Part shown: positions 55,171 through 63,590 of the stretch, in pieces | Numbering within the stretch: position 1 is the first letter of the stretch | Layout of the letters: each line of letters begins with the position of its first letter | Source of the DNA: a virus | Virus record (IMG/VR): IMGVR_UViG_3300034358_000044 | Location: 1 to 64,000 of that record | Direction: 5' to 3' (one strand) | DNA length: 64,000 nucleotides | Notes under the pieces: generated by a model | Databases searched by the model: none | What the model was told of the DNA's origin: nothing | Seen by the model: the letters and a program-made list of their open reading frames with translations, nothing else | Translations under genes and position numbers: made by a program

Positions 55171-55491
55171 ATGAACTACTCCGACATGATGAAACAGGCA
55201 ATGCGGGGAGAGCTCCGCAAGATTGCCTTCTCTCGTATTGGGCGCAAGCCTATTGGCATCGATCGCCTTCTTGAGAGGGAGTCTGAGTCTCAGGAGACGC
55301 CGAGCAATGTCTTCGGCAAGGTGGATATCACTCCTGAGCAGTTCCAGGCGGACATCGAGAAGGTCTCTGGTATTGGGAAATCCATCGCTCTGATGGGCGT
55401 CGGGTCTCTCGGTACTCTTGGAGCCCAAAAAGCCAACAACGATCGCAAGATGGGCAAGATGATGCGGATGCAGCAGCAGCAGGGCTACTGA
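55171..55491 (+). CDS. KIA-tagged small protein
   Basis: 106 residues from ATG 55171 (GGAG 7 nt upstream; the METH start upstream has none). MNYSDMMKQAMRGELRKIAF is a variant of the tag. A polar middle and a Gly-rich hydrophobic patch (IALMGVGSLGTLGAQKANN) follow, then MMRMQQQQGY. First of four tagged or related genes in the late operon; a minor virion protein is inferred. Confidence 0.75.
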   Translation: MNYSDMMKQAMRGELRKIAFSRIGRKPIGIDRLLERESESQETPSNVFGKVDITPEQFQADIEKVSGIGKSIALMGVGSLGTLGAQKANNDRKMGKMMRMQQQQGY

Positions 55492-55499
55492 GAGGCCAC

Positions 55500-56186
55500 A
55501 TGGACTGGGCTGGAATTCGGGCTGGTCTTCAGGACGAGCTGGAGAAGATCGCTGCCTTCAGCTTGCAGGGACTGTCACCAGAGACGGTGATGGAGAAGAG
55601 TATCCCTCCTCCACCAATGGAGACTCCTGGTTTCAGCAAGGCTCGTGACATTCTTGAGCGAGCTTCTCAAGCCCAGGTGAAGACTGCGGCGAAGGCCTCA
55701 AAGTCTTCGAAGAAGGTACAGCAGGCCCTTCCCCAGCAGCTCGGTCTTGGCAAGATGGTGAACCAGGGGGATGATTCCCTCAACGAGAAGGCCAAGAGTG
55801 TTGCTGGGTACGGCTTGGCCGGTCTTGGTACTGGAGGGGCTCTTCATAAGGCCTACTCTTCGATTCCCAGTGTCCACGAGTCTGTCCGCCATCACTCCAT
55901 CAAGGACGAAGCAAAGTGGTTGGCCGAAGCGAAGCTGAACAACATCGGAAACAAGTTGATGGTCGGTGGGGCTCTCGTTGGCCTCGGCTATGGGGCCAAT
56001 CGTCTTCGTCAGAAGGCCAAGGCAAAGACCGGTACCATCACCAAGACCGCAACCCTGACGACTCCTGGGCAGTCACTGAAGGCTTCCAAGCAGGTGGGAA
56101 GCCTTAAGACCGCCCCAAGTTTGGCGGGACCAAGTACGACCTCACAGATTCGTGGTCAATTCATCGGCAAGAAGGGTATCCCATGA
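55500..56186 (+). CDS. KIA-tagged protein
   Basis: 228 residues from ATG 55500. MDWAGIRAGLQDELEKIAAF carries the tag. Polar, Lys/Ser/Ala-rich linker, then two Gly-rich hydrophobic segments (VAGYGLAGLGTGGALHKAYS, KLMVGGALVGLGYGANRL) that could insert in a membrane, and a Thr/Ser/Lys-rich end. An ejected or capsid-internal protein is a possibility. ATGA overlap with the next gene. Confidence 0.75.
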   Translation: MDWAGIRAGLQDELEKIAAFSLQGLSPETVMEKSIPPPPMETPGFSKARDILERASQAQVKTAAKASKSSKKVQQALPQQLGLGKMVNQGDDSLNEKAKSVAGYGLAGLGTGGALHKAYSSIPSVHESVRHHSIKDEAKWLAEAKLNNIGNKLMVGGALVGLGYGANRLRQKAKAKTGTITKTATLTTPGQSLKASKQVGSLKTAPSLAGPSTTSQIRGQFIGKKGIP

Positions 56187-57193
56187 AAAAGAAGATTGCA
56201 GTTGGAAACGGTGGGGAAGAGGAGCTGGAGCAGCTTCAGCGAATCGTCCTGACCCGCAACGACACCCGTGCTGCTGCCGATGTACTCTTCGGTGCTCCTG
56301 CCGCTGCTGCCAGGAAGGTGGACAGGGGGCTGCTGGAGAAGCTCTTCGTTCAGACGCCGGCTGCGGTGGTCATGGCGCCCAATCTCCAGAAGACCAGTGC
56401 GGTCCACGAGAAGATCGCCCGAGTCTTTGGGGAGTCACCCCCAGGCAACTCGATCGAGGGGGAGATTCCGTATCACGTTCGGAGGAAGGAGTACGAGTCC
56501 TACGCCAACAAGAAGTCCAGGGAGGCGCCGACTCCCTACAGCACGTCGGTTCCAACTGGGGCGCTGGTAGGCGGTCTCGGAGGGGCGGCGGTAGGTGCTG
56601 GGCACGCGGGTGTTCGCGGAGCTGCCATCGGCGGTCTCGGTGGGGCACTACTCGGCGGCCTGACTGGGGCAGGCCTGAGCGCCTCGGACAAGGCGCACAT
56701 CGAGTCCGCGAAGAAGGCCATCAAGTCCAGAGAGAACTTGGACAGTGCCTTGGCCGGGCACATTCATGCGGTCAAGCAGCATGCCCGGACGACCGAGGCA
56801 ATGGAGAGGGCCTCTGAGCGCATGTCGGCTGAGAGGAGGCACCAGGACACCATGTCCGCTCTGGGCGGTCTTGCAGATCGGGGACCGAGAGAGGTCAACG
56901 TCAATCACCACTACGAGGCCAAGAAGACCTCTGGGAAGTGCCTCAACTGCGGAGCTCCTGCTACTGGGGGCCTCTGCGAGTACTGCGGAGCGAACGACTT
57001 CTCCAAGACCTCTCATGTGGCCGCCTTCTTCGAGAAGCTGTCAGCTCCAACTGAAGCCCAGCAGCGGTACCCCGAGCTCCTGAAGGCTGCGGAGATGGAC
57101 ACCAAGAAGGTGCTCTCCATCAAGCCTCGGGTGACCACGGACACGACGGGTACTACCCCCACTCGGTCGTCTCTTTCTGGTGGAAGCGCGTAG
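56183..57193 (+). CDS. Glycine-zipper protein with zinc ribbon
   Basis: 336 residues from ATG 56183. Residues about 120-165 are a long glycine zipper (ALVGGLGGAAVGAGHAGVRG, AAIGGLGGALLGGLTGAG), a helical-hairpin membrane motif. A coiled coil follows, then CLNCGAPATGGLCEYCGAND, a C4 zinc ribbon at about 253-271. A partial KIA-like helix (SHVAAFFEKLSAP) lies after it. Sits among tagged genes. May be a virion protein that enters the membrane. Confidence 0.75.
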   Translation: MKKKIAVGNGGEEELEQLQRIVLTRNDTRAAADVLFGAPAAAARKVDRGLLEKLFVQTPAAVVMAPNLQKTSAVHEKIARVFGESPPGNSIEGEIPYHVRRKEYESYANKKSREAPTPYSTSVPTGALVGGLGGAAVGAGHAGVRGAAIGGLGGALLGGLTGAGLSASDKAHIESAKKAIKSRENLDSALAGHIHAVKQHARTTEAMERASERMSAERRHQDTMSALGGLADRGPREVNVNHHYEAKKTSGKCLNCGAPATGGLCEYCGANDFSKTSHVAAFFEKLSAPTEAQQRYPELLKAAEMDTKKVLSIKPRVTTDTTGTTPTRSSLSGGSA

Positions 57194-57196
57194 CCG

Positions 57197-58102
57197 ATGC
57201 CCGGCCTGGAAGACAGGGGCCAGGCCCTAGAATGGGTTCTGGGTAAGATTGCTGCAGCCTCGAAGAAGGCTCCGGCGAAGCCTGCCTACAGCATTCCCAA
57301 GTTCGAGCCTTCCAAGCCTGCTTCCTTTCAACCAGCGGCCCCTCTCGGTGCCGAGAGGAAGCAGAAGGAGGTCGATCTCTGGCACCAGTGGAACAACAAC
57401 GGTCGGAAGCCAAAGGACTTGGATCCGCTTCTCAAGTCCTTCAGCAACGTGATTCAGAAGAGGATGAACTCTTTTCGTGGTGCAGAAGTCCCGAAGTCAG
57501 CCATCCAGCACAAGCTCAAGACATTTGCTGTCGAGGCCTTCAAGACGTGGGATCCCAAGAAGGGTGGAGCTCTCAATACCTGGGTCACCATCAAGTTGAA
57601 ACCTGGTGAGCGATACGTCAACTCGAACAAGAATCAGACGTACTCCCCAGAGAACATCACGCAGCACATCGGTTCGTACAATACCCTCAAGTCTGAGCTC
57701 CACGAGAAGCTTGGGTACGAACCTGATGCCCACTACATCCATGACCACCTGTTGGAATTCGGTCATCCCAAGGAGACTTTCGCTGCCCTCTCCTTGAAGG
57801 ACATCAAGCGCCTGGAGAAGGAACAGCGTCGAAGCCTGGTGGCCTCCTCTCATGACTCAGAGGAGATTACCGGAGTCCCCAACATGTCTTCTCGGGCAGA
57901 AGAGGTGAAGCACCTCATCATTCCCGAGCTGACCCACGAGGAGAGGGCAGTCCACGAGTTCAGCTTCGGTCTCAACGGGAAGGCACAGTTGAAACCCGGG
58001 GAGATTGCCAAGAAGTTGAAGATGGACAACAGCAAGGTCTCGAAGTTGAGGTCCTCCATCCTGAGGAAGATGCAGAAGCACATGGGAGGAGAAGATGAGT
58101 GA
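57197..58102 (+). CDS. KIA-tagged RNA polymerase sigma factor
   Basis: 301 residues from ATG 57197. EDRGQALEWVLGKIAAASKK is a variant tag. Residues 58-165 resemble sigma region 2 (VDLWHQWNNNG, PLLKSFSNVIQKRMNSF, then FKTWDPKKGGALNTWVTIKL), then a region-3-like helix set (LGYEPDAHYIHDHLLEFG). The C-terminus (KPGEIAKKLKMDNSKVSKLR) is the region-4 helix-turn-helix that contacts the -35 box. Nearest in layout to FliA/sigma-28 and SigF-type factors. It lies in the late operon, so it is made late. Confidence 0.75.
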   Translation: MPGLEDRGQALEWVLGKIAAASKKAPAKPAYSIPKFEPSKPASFQPAAPLGAERKQKEVDLWHQWNNNGRKPKDLDPLLKSFSNVIQKRMNSFRGAEVPKSAIQHKLKTFAVEAFKTWDPKKGGALNTWVTIKLKPGERYVNSNKNQTYSPENITQHIGSYNTLKSELHEKLGYEPDAHYIHDHLLEFGHPKETFAALSLKDIKRLEKEQRRSLVASSHDSEEITGVPNMSSRAEEVKHLIIPELTHEERAVHEFSFGLNGKAQLKPGEIAKKLKMDNSKVSKLRSSILRKMQKHMGGEDE

Positions 58103-58304
58103 TCGACTCTCCCGGGTGAAGAAGCTGGCTGAAGCAGTCCAGAAGTACGCAGATGACGAGAAGAAGAGAATTGAGAATGAGGTCAAGGTTCTTGAAGCCA
58201 TTCTGGAGAAGAGGACTGGAGGGAACGGCATCCAGGCCGTGAGTCTGAGGGTGGTCAGTGCTGCGGCCGAGAACGATCTCAAGGCCTACCTGGAGGACGC
58301 ATAA
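58095..58304 (+). CDS. Small coiled-coil protein
   Basis: 69 residues from ATG 58095 (8-nt overlap with the sigma gene). Heptad-rich (VKKLAEAVQKYADDEKKRIE). Could be a partner of the sigma factor, such as an anti-sigma factor, but nothing shows this beyond adjacency. ATAAG boundary with the next gene. Confidence 0.7.
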   Translation: MSDRLSRVKKLAEAVQKYADDEKKRIENEVKVLEAILEKRTGGNGIQAVSLRVVSAAAENDLKAYLEDA

Positions 58305-58634
58305 GTGGAGGAACTTCTCACCCTCATCTACAAGACCTACGGAATCGTGGGCTTGTTGATTATCTCGCCAGTCGTGGCGTGCATCTACTTGTGGCGTGAG
58401 AACAAGACGAACCACCGCGAGAGCAATCGTCAGGTTCAGGCTGCAAATGACAGGGTAGCCGCTGCTCTTCAGCAGCGAGTCGTTGATGCGCAGTCCATCA
58501 CCAACAAGCTCGTCGAGATTGTCTCCGAGCAGGCTGCCGTCAACAGAGAGACCAGTCTCGCCCTGGCCCAGCTTGAGAACAAGCTCTCCACCATGAGTCT
58601 CAAGACCAGATCTGGCCCCAAGCCTCAAGAGTAG
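58305..58634 (+). CDS. Small membrane protein with coiled coil
   Basis: 109 residues from GTG 58305. One membrane segment at about 10-29 (YGIVGLLIISPVVACIYLW), then a long soluble heptad helix (NDRVAAALQQRVVDAQSITN). The layout matches holin- or spanin-related proteins and also tail-membrane anchors. No partner lysis gene is adjacent, so I leave the role open. Confidence 0.7.
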   Translation: MEELLTLIYKTYGIVGLLIISPVVACIYLWRENKTNHRESNRQVQAANDRVAAALQQRVVDAQSITNKLVEIVSEQAAVNRETSLALAQLENKLSTMSLKTRSGPKPQE

Positions 58635-58690
58635 AACCTTGCGTTTCATGTAGTGCTGATGCAGTCTGCCGCCCTCGAAGGAGCGCCGAG

Positions 58691-59668
58691 ATGATTTCTC
58701 AGTTGACCATCACAGCGGCGCACGTGAACTACCTCAAGGCCAACGGCTATACGACTATCGAGGTGTGGGCTTCGGACGACTACGGCAACTCCTGGGAGGA
58801 AATCACCGCCTCGGTGCAGAAGCCGGCACAGCTCTTCTCCTACCCTGCCCAGAACACCTTCCAGATGGGCGGGAAGCTCATCCGGTTGTCCATCAACGGC
58901 ACGTCAGAGGTCTCCTTCCCGTTCAACACGGTCGTGGACCGGTACACGCCGGCCCAGGTAGCGAGTCGTCTCAATGAGGTTGTTCCTCTTCTCGGGTCGG
59001 TCCAAGGGAAGAAGGTCGTTCTCACCTCTGCCTTCGTCGGGCGCATCAGTTCCATCAAGGTGGCCTACAACGACGCTCATGAGCTCGGGTGGGAAGCCAA
59101 CTCCATCATCTACGGGAGAGAAGCCCGACTCCCGTTGATCACCGACCACCGCATCTATTCCTTCACGGATGTCGCAGGGAAGGGCATCACCAGGTACAAG
59201 TGGAGGTTCTCCGGCAACGGGGTCGACCCCATCTCGGATTTCTCGGACTACGTGCTAGGAAGTTCTCCTCCTGTCGAGGGCATCCCACTCTCCATCGGTA
59301 CGGCTATGTTCGTCGGAGTGGATGGGCGACCACTCAAGACCCGACTCATTGTGGTCACCGACACGGCTCCTCAAGGCATCGTGAACCTGGTGGACATCGA
59401 CCCGGGACCGAACGCCTCCATCATCCTCTCCCATGCAGGAGTTGGGTCCGAGATTCCCACCATCGTTGACTCCGACAACGAAGGGTTCGTTGCTCTGCGT
59501 CTGGTGCAGGGCACCAAGATTCGGGTGGCCATTGAGGGGACTTCCTTCGTGCGCGAGTTCGTCGTTCCCATGGTCCCGCACTTCAACCTGCTGCAGGTGA
59601 TGGCTGACGCACCGGATCCGTTCGCGATTCAGGTACCAGCGCAGTCCATCATTCGCAGAGCTTTGTGA
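58691..59668 (+). CDS. Tail structural protein
   Basis: 325 residues from ATG 58691. Beta-rich throughout, with an N-terminal domain (YTTIEVWASDDYGNSWEEIT). A C-terminal module (GFVALRLVQGTKIRVAIEG, then FVVPMVPHFNLLQVM) recurs in the next gene. A tail fibre or baseplate component is likely. No family was recognised. Confidence 0.7.
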   Translation: MISQLTITAAHVNYLKANGYTTIEVWASDDYGNSWEEITASVQKPAQLFSYPAQNTFQMGGKLIRLSINGTSEVSFPFNTVVDRYTPAQVASRLNEVVPLLGSVQGKKVVLTSAFVGRISSIKVAYNDAHELGWEANSIIYGREARLPLITDHRIYSFTDVAGKGITRYKWRFSGNGVDPISDFSDYVLGSSPPVEGIPLSIGTAMFVGVDGRPLKTRLIVVTDTAPQGIVNLVDIDPGPNASIILSHAGVGSEIPTIVDSDNEGFVALRLVQGTKIRVAIEGTSFVREFVVPMVPHFNLLQVMADAPDPFAIQVPAQSIIRRAL

Positions 59669-59675
59669 GGTCGAG

Positions 59676-60608
59676 ATGACGGTCCCTGTCGACATCTACC
59701 TGAAGGACCGCAGTGCCTACTCCACTCCCATTCGGGGTGTGGTGGTCTCCATCGTGGACCCCCAGACGTTCATGGTGTTGGCCACGGGGATGACGGACAT
59801 CACTGGTCGGGCCGCCTTCCTTCTCCCTGGGTCCCCAATGGGGCTTGGGACGATGTACGAGGTCCGCTTCTTCAAGTTGGGGGTCTTGTTCCCCAACCCC
59901 CAGAAGATCTACGTTCAGGAACCAGTACAGACGACGAACAAGTTTGACATGACCGGTACGCTGCTGCTGTTGCCAGCGGCGACGGATCCGAGGGTCTGCC
60001 GTTGTACGGGCCGGTTCATGTCACTCTCGAACAGGCCGGTGGTGGGGGCGACTGTTCGAGTGATGGCCAAGGTGGAGACGGGGTTCCAGACACCGAAGAT
60101 GGTAGATGGGAACCTCGTCTCCGCTGAGGCCTTGGCCGCTCAGACGGACGGAGATGGCTTCGTCTCCCTCGACCTCATTCGTGGGGCCGAGTACTACATC
60201 ACCTTCTCCGGCGAAGACGACACCCTGTGGAACATCAAGGTGCCGAACATGCCGATGATGAACCTCATCGACCTCATCCACCCAGCCCCTGTGATGCTCA
60301 AGTGGAACAACGCGGTGGCCCCCACCGCAGCCGTCACGGTGGTGAAGGGGCAGTACATCAACGTTCCCTTCACCCTCATCTACAGTGACTTCGAGGAGCT
60401 GGCGGAGGGCTCGTCGAAGTGGGTCCGCTTCATGAACTCCGACGACACGAAGATCGAGGTCTCGTACAACTCAGGAGTGGTCTCGGTGAGGGGAGTAGCA
60501 CCTGGAGTGGCCAACGTGCAGGCCGAGCTCCTCCCAGATCTCAAGCCTGCCAGGGTTCCTGACTACTCCCTCTCCGCCTACCCTCTGACGGTGACTGTCA
60601 CGCCATGA
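59676..60608 (+). CDS. Tail structural protein with carboxypeptidase-regulatory-like modules
   Basis: 310 residues from ATG 59676. Begins with STPIRGVVVSIVDPQTFMVL then GMTDITGRAAFLLPG, an Ig-like regulatory fold. A second such module is SNRPVVGATVRVMAKVETGF ... GDGFVSLDLIRGAEYYITFS. The end (AVTVVKGQYINVPFTLIYSD, VVSVRGVAPGVANVQAELLP) looks Big-2-like. ATGA overlap with the next gene. A tail or baseplate role is inferred from position. Confidence 0.7.
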   Translation: MTVPVDIYLKDRSAYSTPIRGVVVSIVDPQTFMVLATGMTDITGRAAFLLPGSPMGLGTMYEVRFFKLGVLFPNPQKIYVQEPVQTTNKFDMTGTLLLLPAATDPRVCRCTGRFMSLSNRPVVGATVRVMAKVETGFQTPKMVDGNLVSAEALAAQTDGDGFVSLDLIRGAEYYITFSGEDDTLWNIKVPNMPMMNLIDLIHPAPVMLKWNNAVAPTAAVTVVKGQYINVPFTLIYSDFEELAEGSSKWVRFMNSDDTKIEVSYNSGVVSVRGVAPGVANVQAELLPDLKPARVPDYSLSAYPLTVTVTP

Positions 60609-61054
60609 TGGAAGAAGAGCAGGAGTTCGACTCAACGGACGGAGACGCCCTCCCCTCCTCCACCCCCTCTGACCGACGCTATGCCGGTGTTCGAGCTCTC
60701 TGGATGAAGGTCATCATCCGGGCAGTCTTCGATTGGGTGACCTACAGGGACAGCACGAAGATTGACAAGCTCAAGTATGCGGAGAGCGCCCACGACTGGC
60801 TCTTCGAAAAGAATGTCCTCTTCAACAGCTTCGAGAACGTCTGTCGTCACCTGGACATCGATCCTATCGTCATTCGACAGCATGCCAGGAAGATGACCAA
60901 GGACGACGTTGCCAAGATAGAGCACCTGGAGAGGGACTACGAAGTTGTGAAGGGGCCTGTCGGCAAGCTTCTTCCAATGGCTCCTCCAAGTCGAGTTCCT
61001 TGGGCTGCAGGTCGCAAGGTCTACAAGGAGCAGGTTCTCAGTGGGGGCTTCTGA
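60605..61054 (+). CDS. Hypothetical helical protein
   Basis: 149 residues from ATG 60605. Helical core (RALWMKVIIRAVFDWVTYRD, YAESAHDWLFEKNVLFNSFE) then HLDIDPIVIRQHARKM, an arrangement resembling helix-turn-helix proteins found in virion gene clusters of large phages. TGATG boundary with the next gene. No named family. Confidence 0.7.
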   Translation: MMEEEQEFDSTDGDALPSSTPSDRRYAGVRALWMKVIIRAVFDWVTYRDSTKIDKLKYAESAHDWLFEKNVLFNSFENVCRHLDIDPIVIRQHARKMTKDDVAKIEHLERDYEVVKGPVGKLLPMAPPSRVPWAAGRKVYKEQVLSGGF

Positions 61055-63231
61055 TGGCTGCGACCCTACAGGACCGCGTTACAAATCTCCTGAGCAAGGA
61101 CATCGTCCAACCCAAGATCCGAGGAGTGCCCAGGCCCGACATCGAGACTGCCTCCGTTGTCGAAAGCCTGGCCCTGACGATGATGCTGCATCCACGTTCC
61201 GCCCTCTACGCGCACTACCTGGCCAAGAACGGGCTGGTCATTGCCATCGATGCAGAGGTCGCCGCCATCGATGTCCTGAAGAAGTCGATTCAGGATCTCA
61301 GCAACGTGACCTACGCCATCAAGGACACCAAGGCGCTGGGTCGAGCTCGATCGGCTCTCTTGCAGCTTGCTACCCAGGGAAGGGTGTCCGCCGAGAGTAG
61401 CGCCTTCACCCGGTACAGTGATGCTGTCGATGACTTCCTGACTCTCCAGCTCGCCAAGAACGTCAGGCGTCCTGGAGCTACGGAGCTTTCGAGGCCCGGT
61501 CAGGAAGCCGCCATTGCCCTACCTTCGGACCTGGAAGCGGTGAAGACGGCGCACATGGATCTCCTGGACAGGCTCTACGCCCTGGCTGTGGGGGCGCAGA
61601 ACTTCCTCTCCATCCCCTTCAACGCCATGGTCGGGGCCAATGCCGTCTACAGGACGAAGAAAGACCTCGACGTCCTCTTGGCGGAACTTGCCGAAGACGA
61701 CTCCGGAACGCAGTCCAGAGACGCAGTGACGAGGCTCCTGGCTGGAAGAGCCACCATCCGCACGCTCAGCACTTCAGTGGTCATGGAGGGGGCCGTCGTC
61801 GACACCCTTCGTCAGCTCCCGGGTGGGAGGCGCCTGAGTGGGGTCACGCCTTCTGTACCCCCATCGGTCACGTCTACCCCAGGGCCGTTCCTCAACATGG
61901 CCATGGGGATGTTCTGCACCGTCAATGGGGAGGGAGGTGGTGGAACCCTCATGAGCCAGGCCAGCAACGCCCCAGCGGTCCTCAGTGAGGAGATTGCCTA
62001 CCCGGTGGCGGTATCGACAGGGGCTACCCTCCTGCTGCACCTGGAGGCCATCCCAGGGCTCACCTGGACCCAGGTTGGTGACTACTACTCGGAGCCAACC
62101 CTGGGAGGGGGTTGGTCGGTGTTCGGAACGACCTACGGCAAGGTGATTTCGGTCAACCTGAATACGGACCCAACGATGCCTTTGAAGAGCCTCCCCATGA
62201 TCCTGGCCAGCATCACGTCAGGGCTGGGTCTGTACGGCTCAGCAGTGGAGTTCGTCTCGGACACCAATCGCATCCTGGTCATCGCCTCTGAGCCGAAGAT
62301 TCAGACTCTCTCAGTGGTGCCCCCCTCAGGCCCACTTCTGGGATTCGTCTCCGACGTCGTGGGGGTTCACGGTACTCCGGCGAAGCGGGTCGTCTACGCC
62401 ATGAACGAGCTCTTCAACGGGCTCATCATCGTGACGCTCAACTCGGACCAGTCAATCACCCTGACCTCCACGGATTCGACTCCTGGTGCGAAGATGCACC
62501 TCTGGGGAACTGCGGTGACGGAGATGGGCTTCTCGACTGAGTTCGACTACTCGTTCGTGGCCTACTCGGATTCTGTCATGCTGGTGGAAGACGGGGTGTC
62601 GGTCTCGCCCATTGGGCTTGTTGACGTGGGGGATGTCCTGTCGAGCCCAACCGGCTCGTCCACCATCAAGTCTCTGAGCTCGACGGTCATCACGCTGGAT
62701 ACCCCCATCCCGACCTTCTTGGGCCCCGTCACCGTCACCAGTGGGCTCTACCTCGTGTGGGAGGAGCTGACTCGACAGCTCGATTCCTTCCTCGGGTCAT
62801 GGGTCATCGGTCCCTATGCGTCCGACCTCACGGCACTCGACCAGGTCATCGCAGTCCTTGTTGGGTCGCCAACCTCCCCTAGGAGAAGTGAGGCAGTTGT
62901 TCTCTTGGACGACTTGAGGACCAAGCTTCTCTCTTTGAGGGCAGGGCTTACCTCGACTACGGCTACACTTCCTGCTGGAGGAGGGTCGCAGGAGAAGGTT
63001 GTCGTGCAGGGCATCCTCGACATCTTCACCGAGAGAAAGTTCACCAGGGCAATAGACCTCTTCCTGAGGTGCAAGCTGCAGGAGGTCTTCCAGATTGACT
63101 GGCAGACCGCCTCCTACAGCGGTGACCTGATGAAGGCGGCAGAGGCAATCGCGCAGAACGACATCAAGTTCCCTGACAGCTCAAAGGATGAGGGCTTCGA
63201 GGTTCTTGGGGTCAGAGAGGTCTCTCGATGA
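61054..63231 (+). CDS. Large tail/baseplate structural protein
   Basis: 725 residues from ATG 61054 (TGATG overlap). An N-terminal helical part (ASVVESLALTMMLHPRSALY) precedes a long Ser/Thr/Gly/Val-rich beta region (300-620) and a helical end. The two-part layout suits a baseplate wedge or tail fibre adaptor. No enzyme motif was found. Confidence 0.7.
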   Translation: MAATLQDRVTNLLSKDIVQPKIRGVPRPDIETASVVESLALTMMLHPRSALYAHYLAKNGLVIAIDAEVAAIDVLKKSIQDLSNVTYAIKDTKALGRARSALLQLATQGRVSAESSAFTRYSDAVDDFLTLQLAKNVRRPGATELSRPGQEAAIALPSDLEAVKTAHMDLLDRLYALAVGAQNFLSIPFNAMVGANAVYRTKKDLDVLLAELAEDDSGTQSRDAVTRLLAGRATIRTLSTSVVMEGAVVDTLRQLPGGRRLSGVTPSVPPSVTSTPGPFLNMAMGMFCTVNGEGGGGTLMSQASNAPAVLSEEIAYPVAVSTGATLLLHLEAIPGLTWTQVGDYYSEPTLGGGWSVFGTTYGKVISVNLNTDPTMPLKSLPMILASITSGLGLYGSAVEFVSDTNRILVIASEPKIQTLSVVPPSGPLLGFVSDVVGVHGTPAKRVVYAMNELFNGLIIVTLNSDQSITLTSTDSTPGAKMHLWGTAVTEMGFSTEFDYSFVAYSDSVMLVEDGVSVSPIGLVDVGDVLSSPTGSSTIKSLSSTVITLDTPIPTFLGPVTVTSGLYLVWEELTRQLDSFLGSWVIGPYASDLTALDQVIAVLVGSPTSPRRSEAVVLLDDLRTKLLSLRAGLTSTTATLPAGGGSQEKVVVQGILDIFTERKFTRAIDLFLRCKLQEVFQIDWQTASYSGDLMKAAEAIAQNDIKFPDSSKDEGFEVLGVREVSR

Positions 63232-63590
63232 CCGTCAAGTTCCAGCCGGAGAACTTCCGTCAGATTCTGCACTCTGGGTACTCGGCTCTTCGTGGGCTGG
63301 AGGTCTCCAAGGCCCTCTCTGGTGTGACTCTGAACCACGTCATCAAGGGGCACATCGACTCCCTGAAGAGGGACTCACTCAGAGCTTCCTTTCTGGTGGA
63401 TGATCGTGGGGAGTCCTTGGGAGACCGCATCTCCCAGTGGGATCGTATCGACGAGATCGAGAAGATGTTCAAGGATGCCGTGAAGGCTCTGGAAGCTGCA
63501 GGGGATAGCACCGAGTCTCTCAATGCCCTGGGCATCACCTCTACCAAGGGAGACTACCTCTCCTCGTCTGGCACGAGTTCCAAGCTATGA
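63228..63590 (+). CDS. Hypothetical virion-region protein
   Basis: 120 residues from ATG 63228 (ATGA overlap). Mostly helical (KFQPENFRQILHSGYSALRG, EIEKMFKDAVKALEAAGDST). Position suggests a minor tail protein. ATGA overlap with the next gene. Confidence 0.7.
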   Translation: MTVKFQPENFRQILHSGYSALRGLEVSKALSGVTLNHVIKGHIDSLKRDSLRASFLVDDRGESLGDRISQWDRIDEIEKMFKDAVKALEAAGDSTESLNALGITSTKGDYLSSSGTSSKL

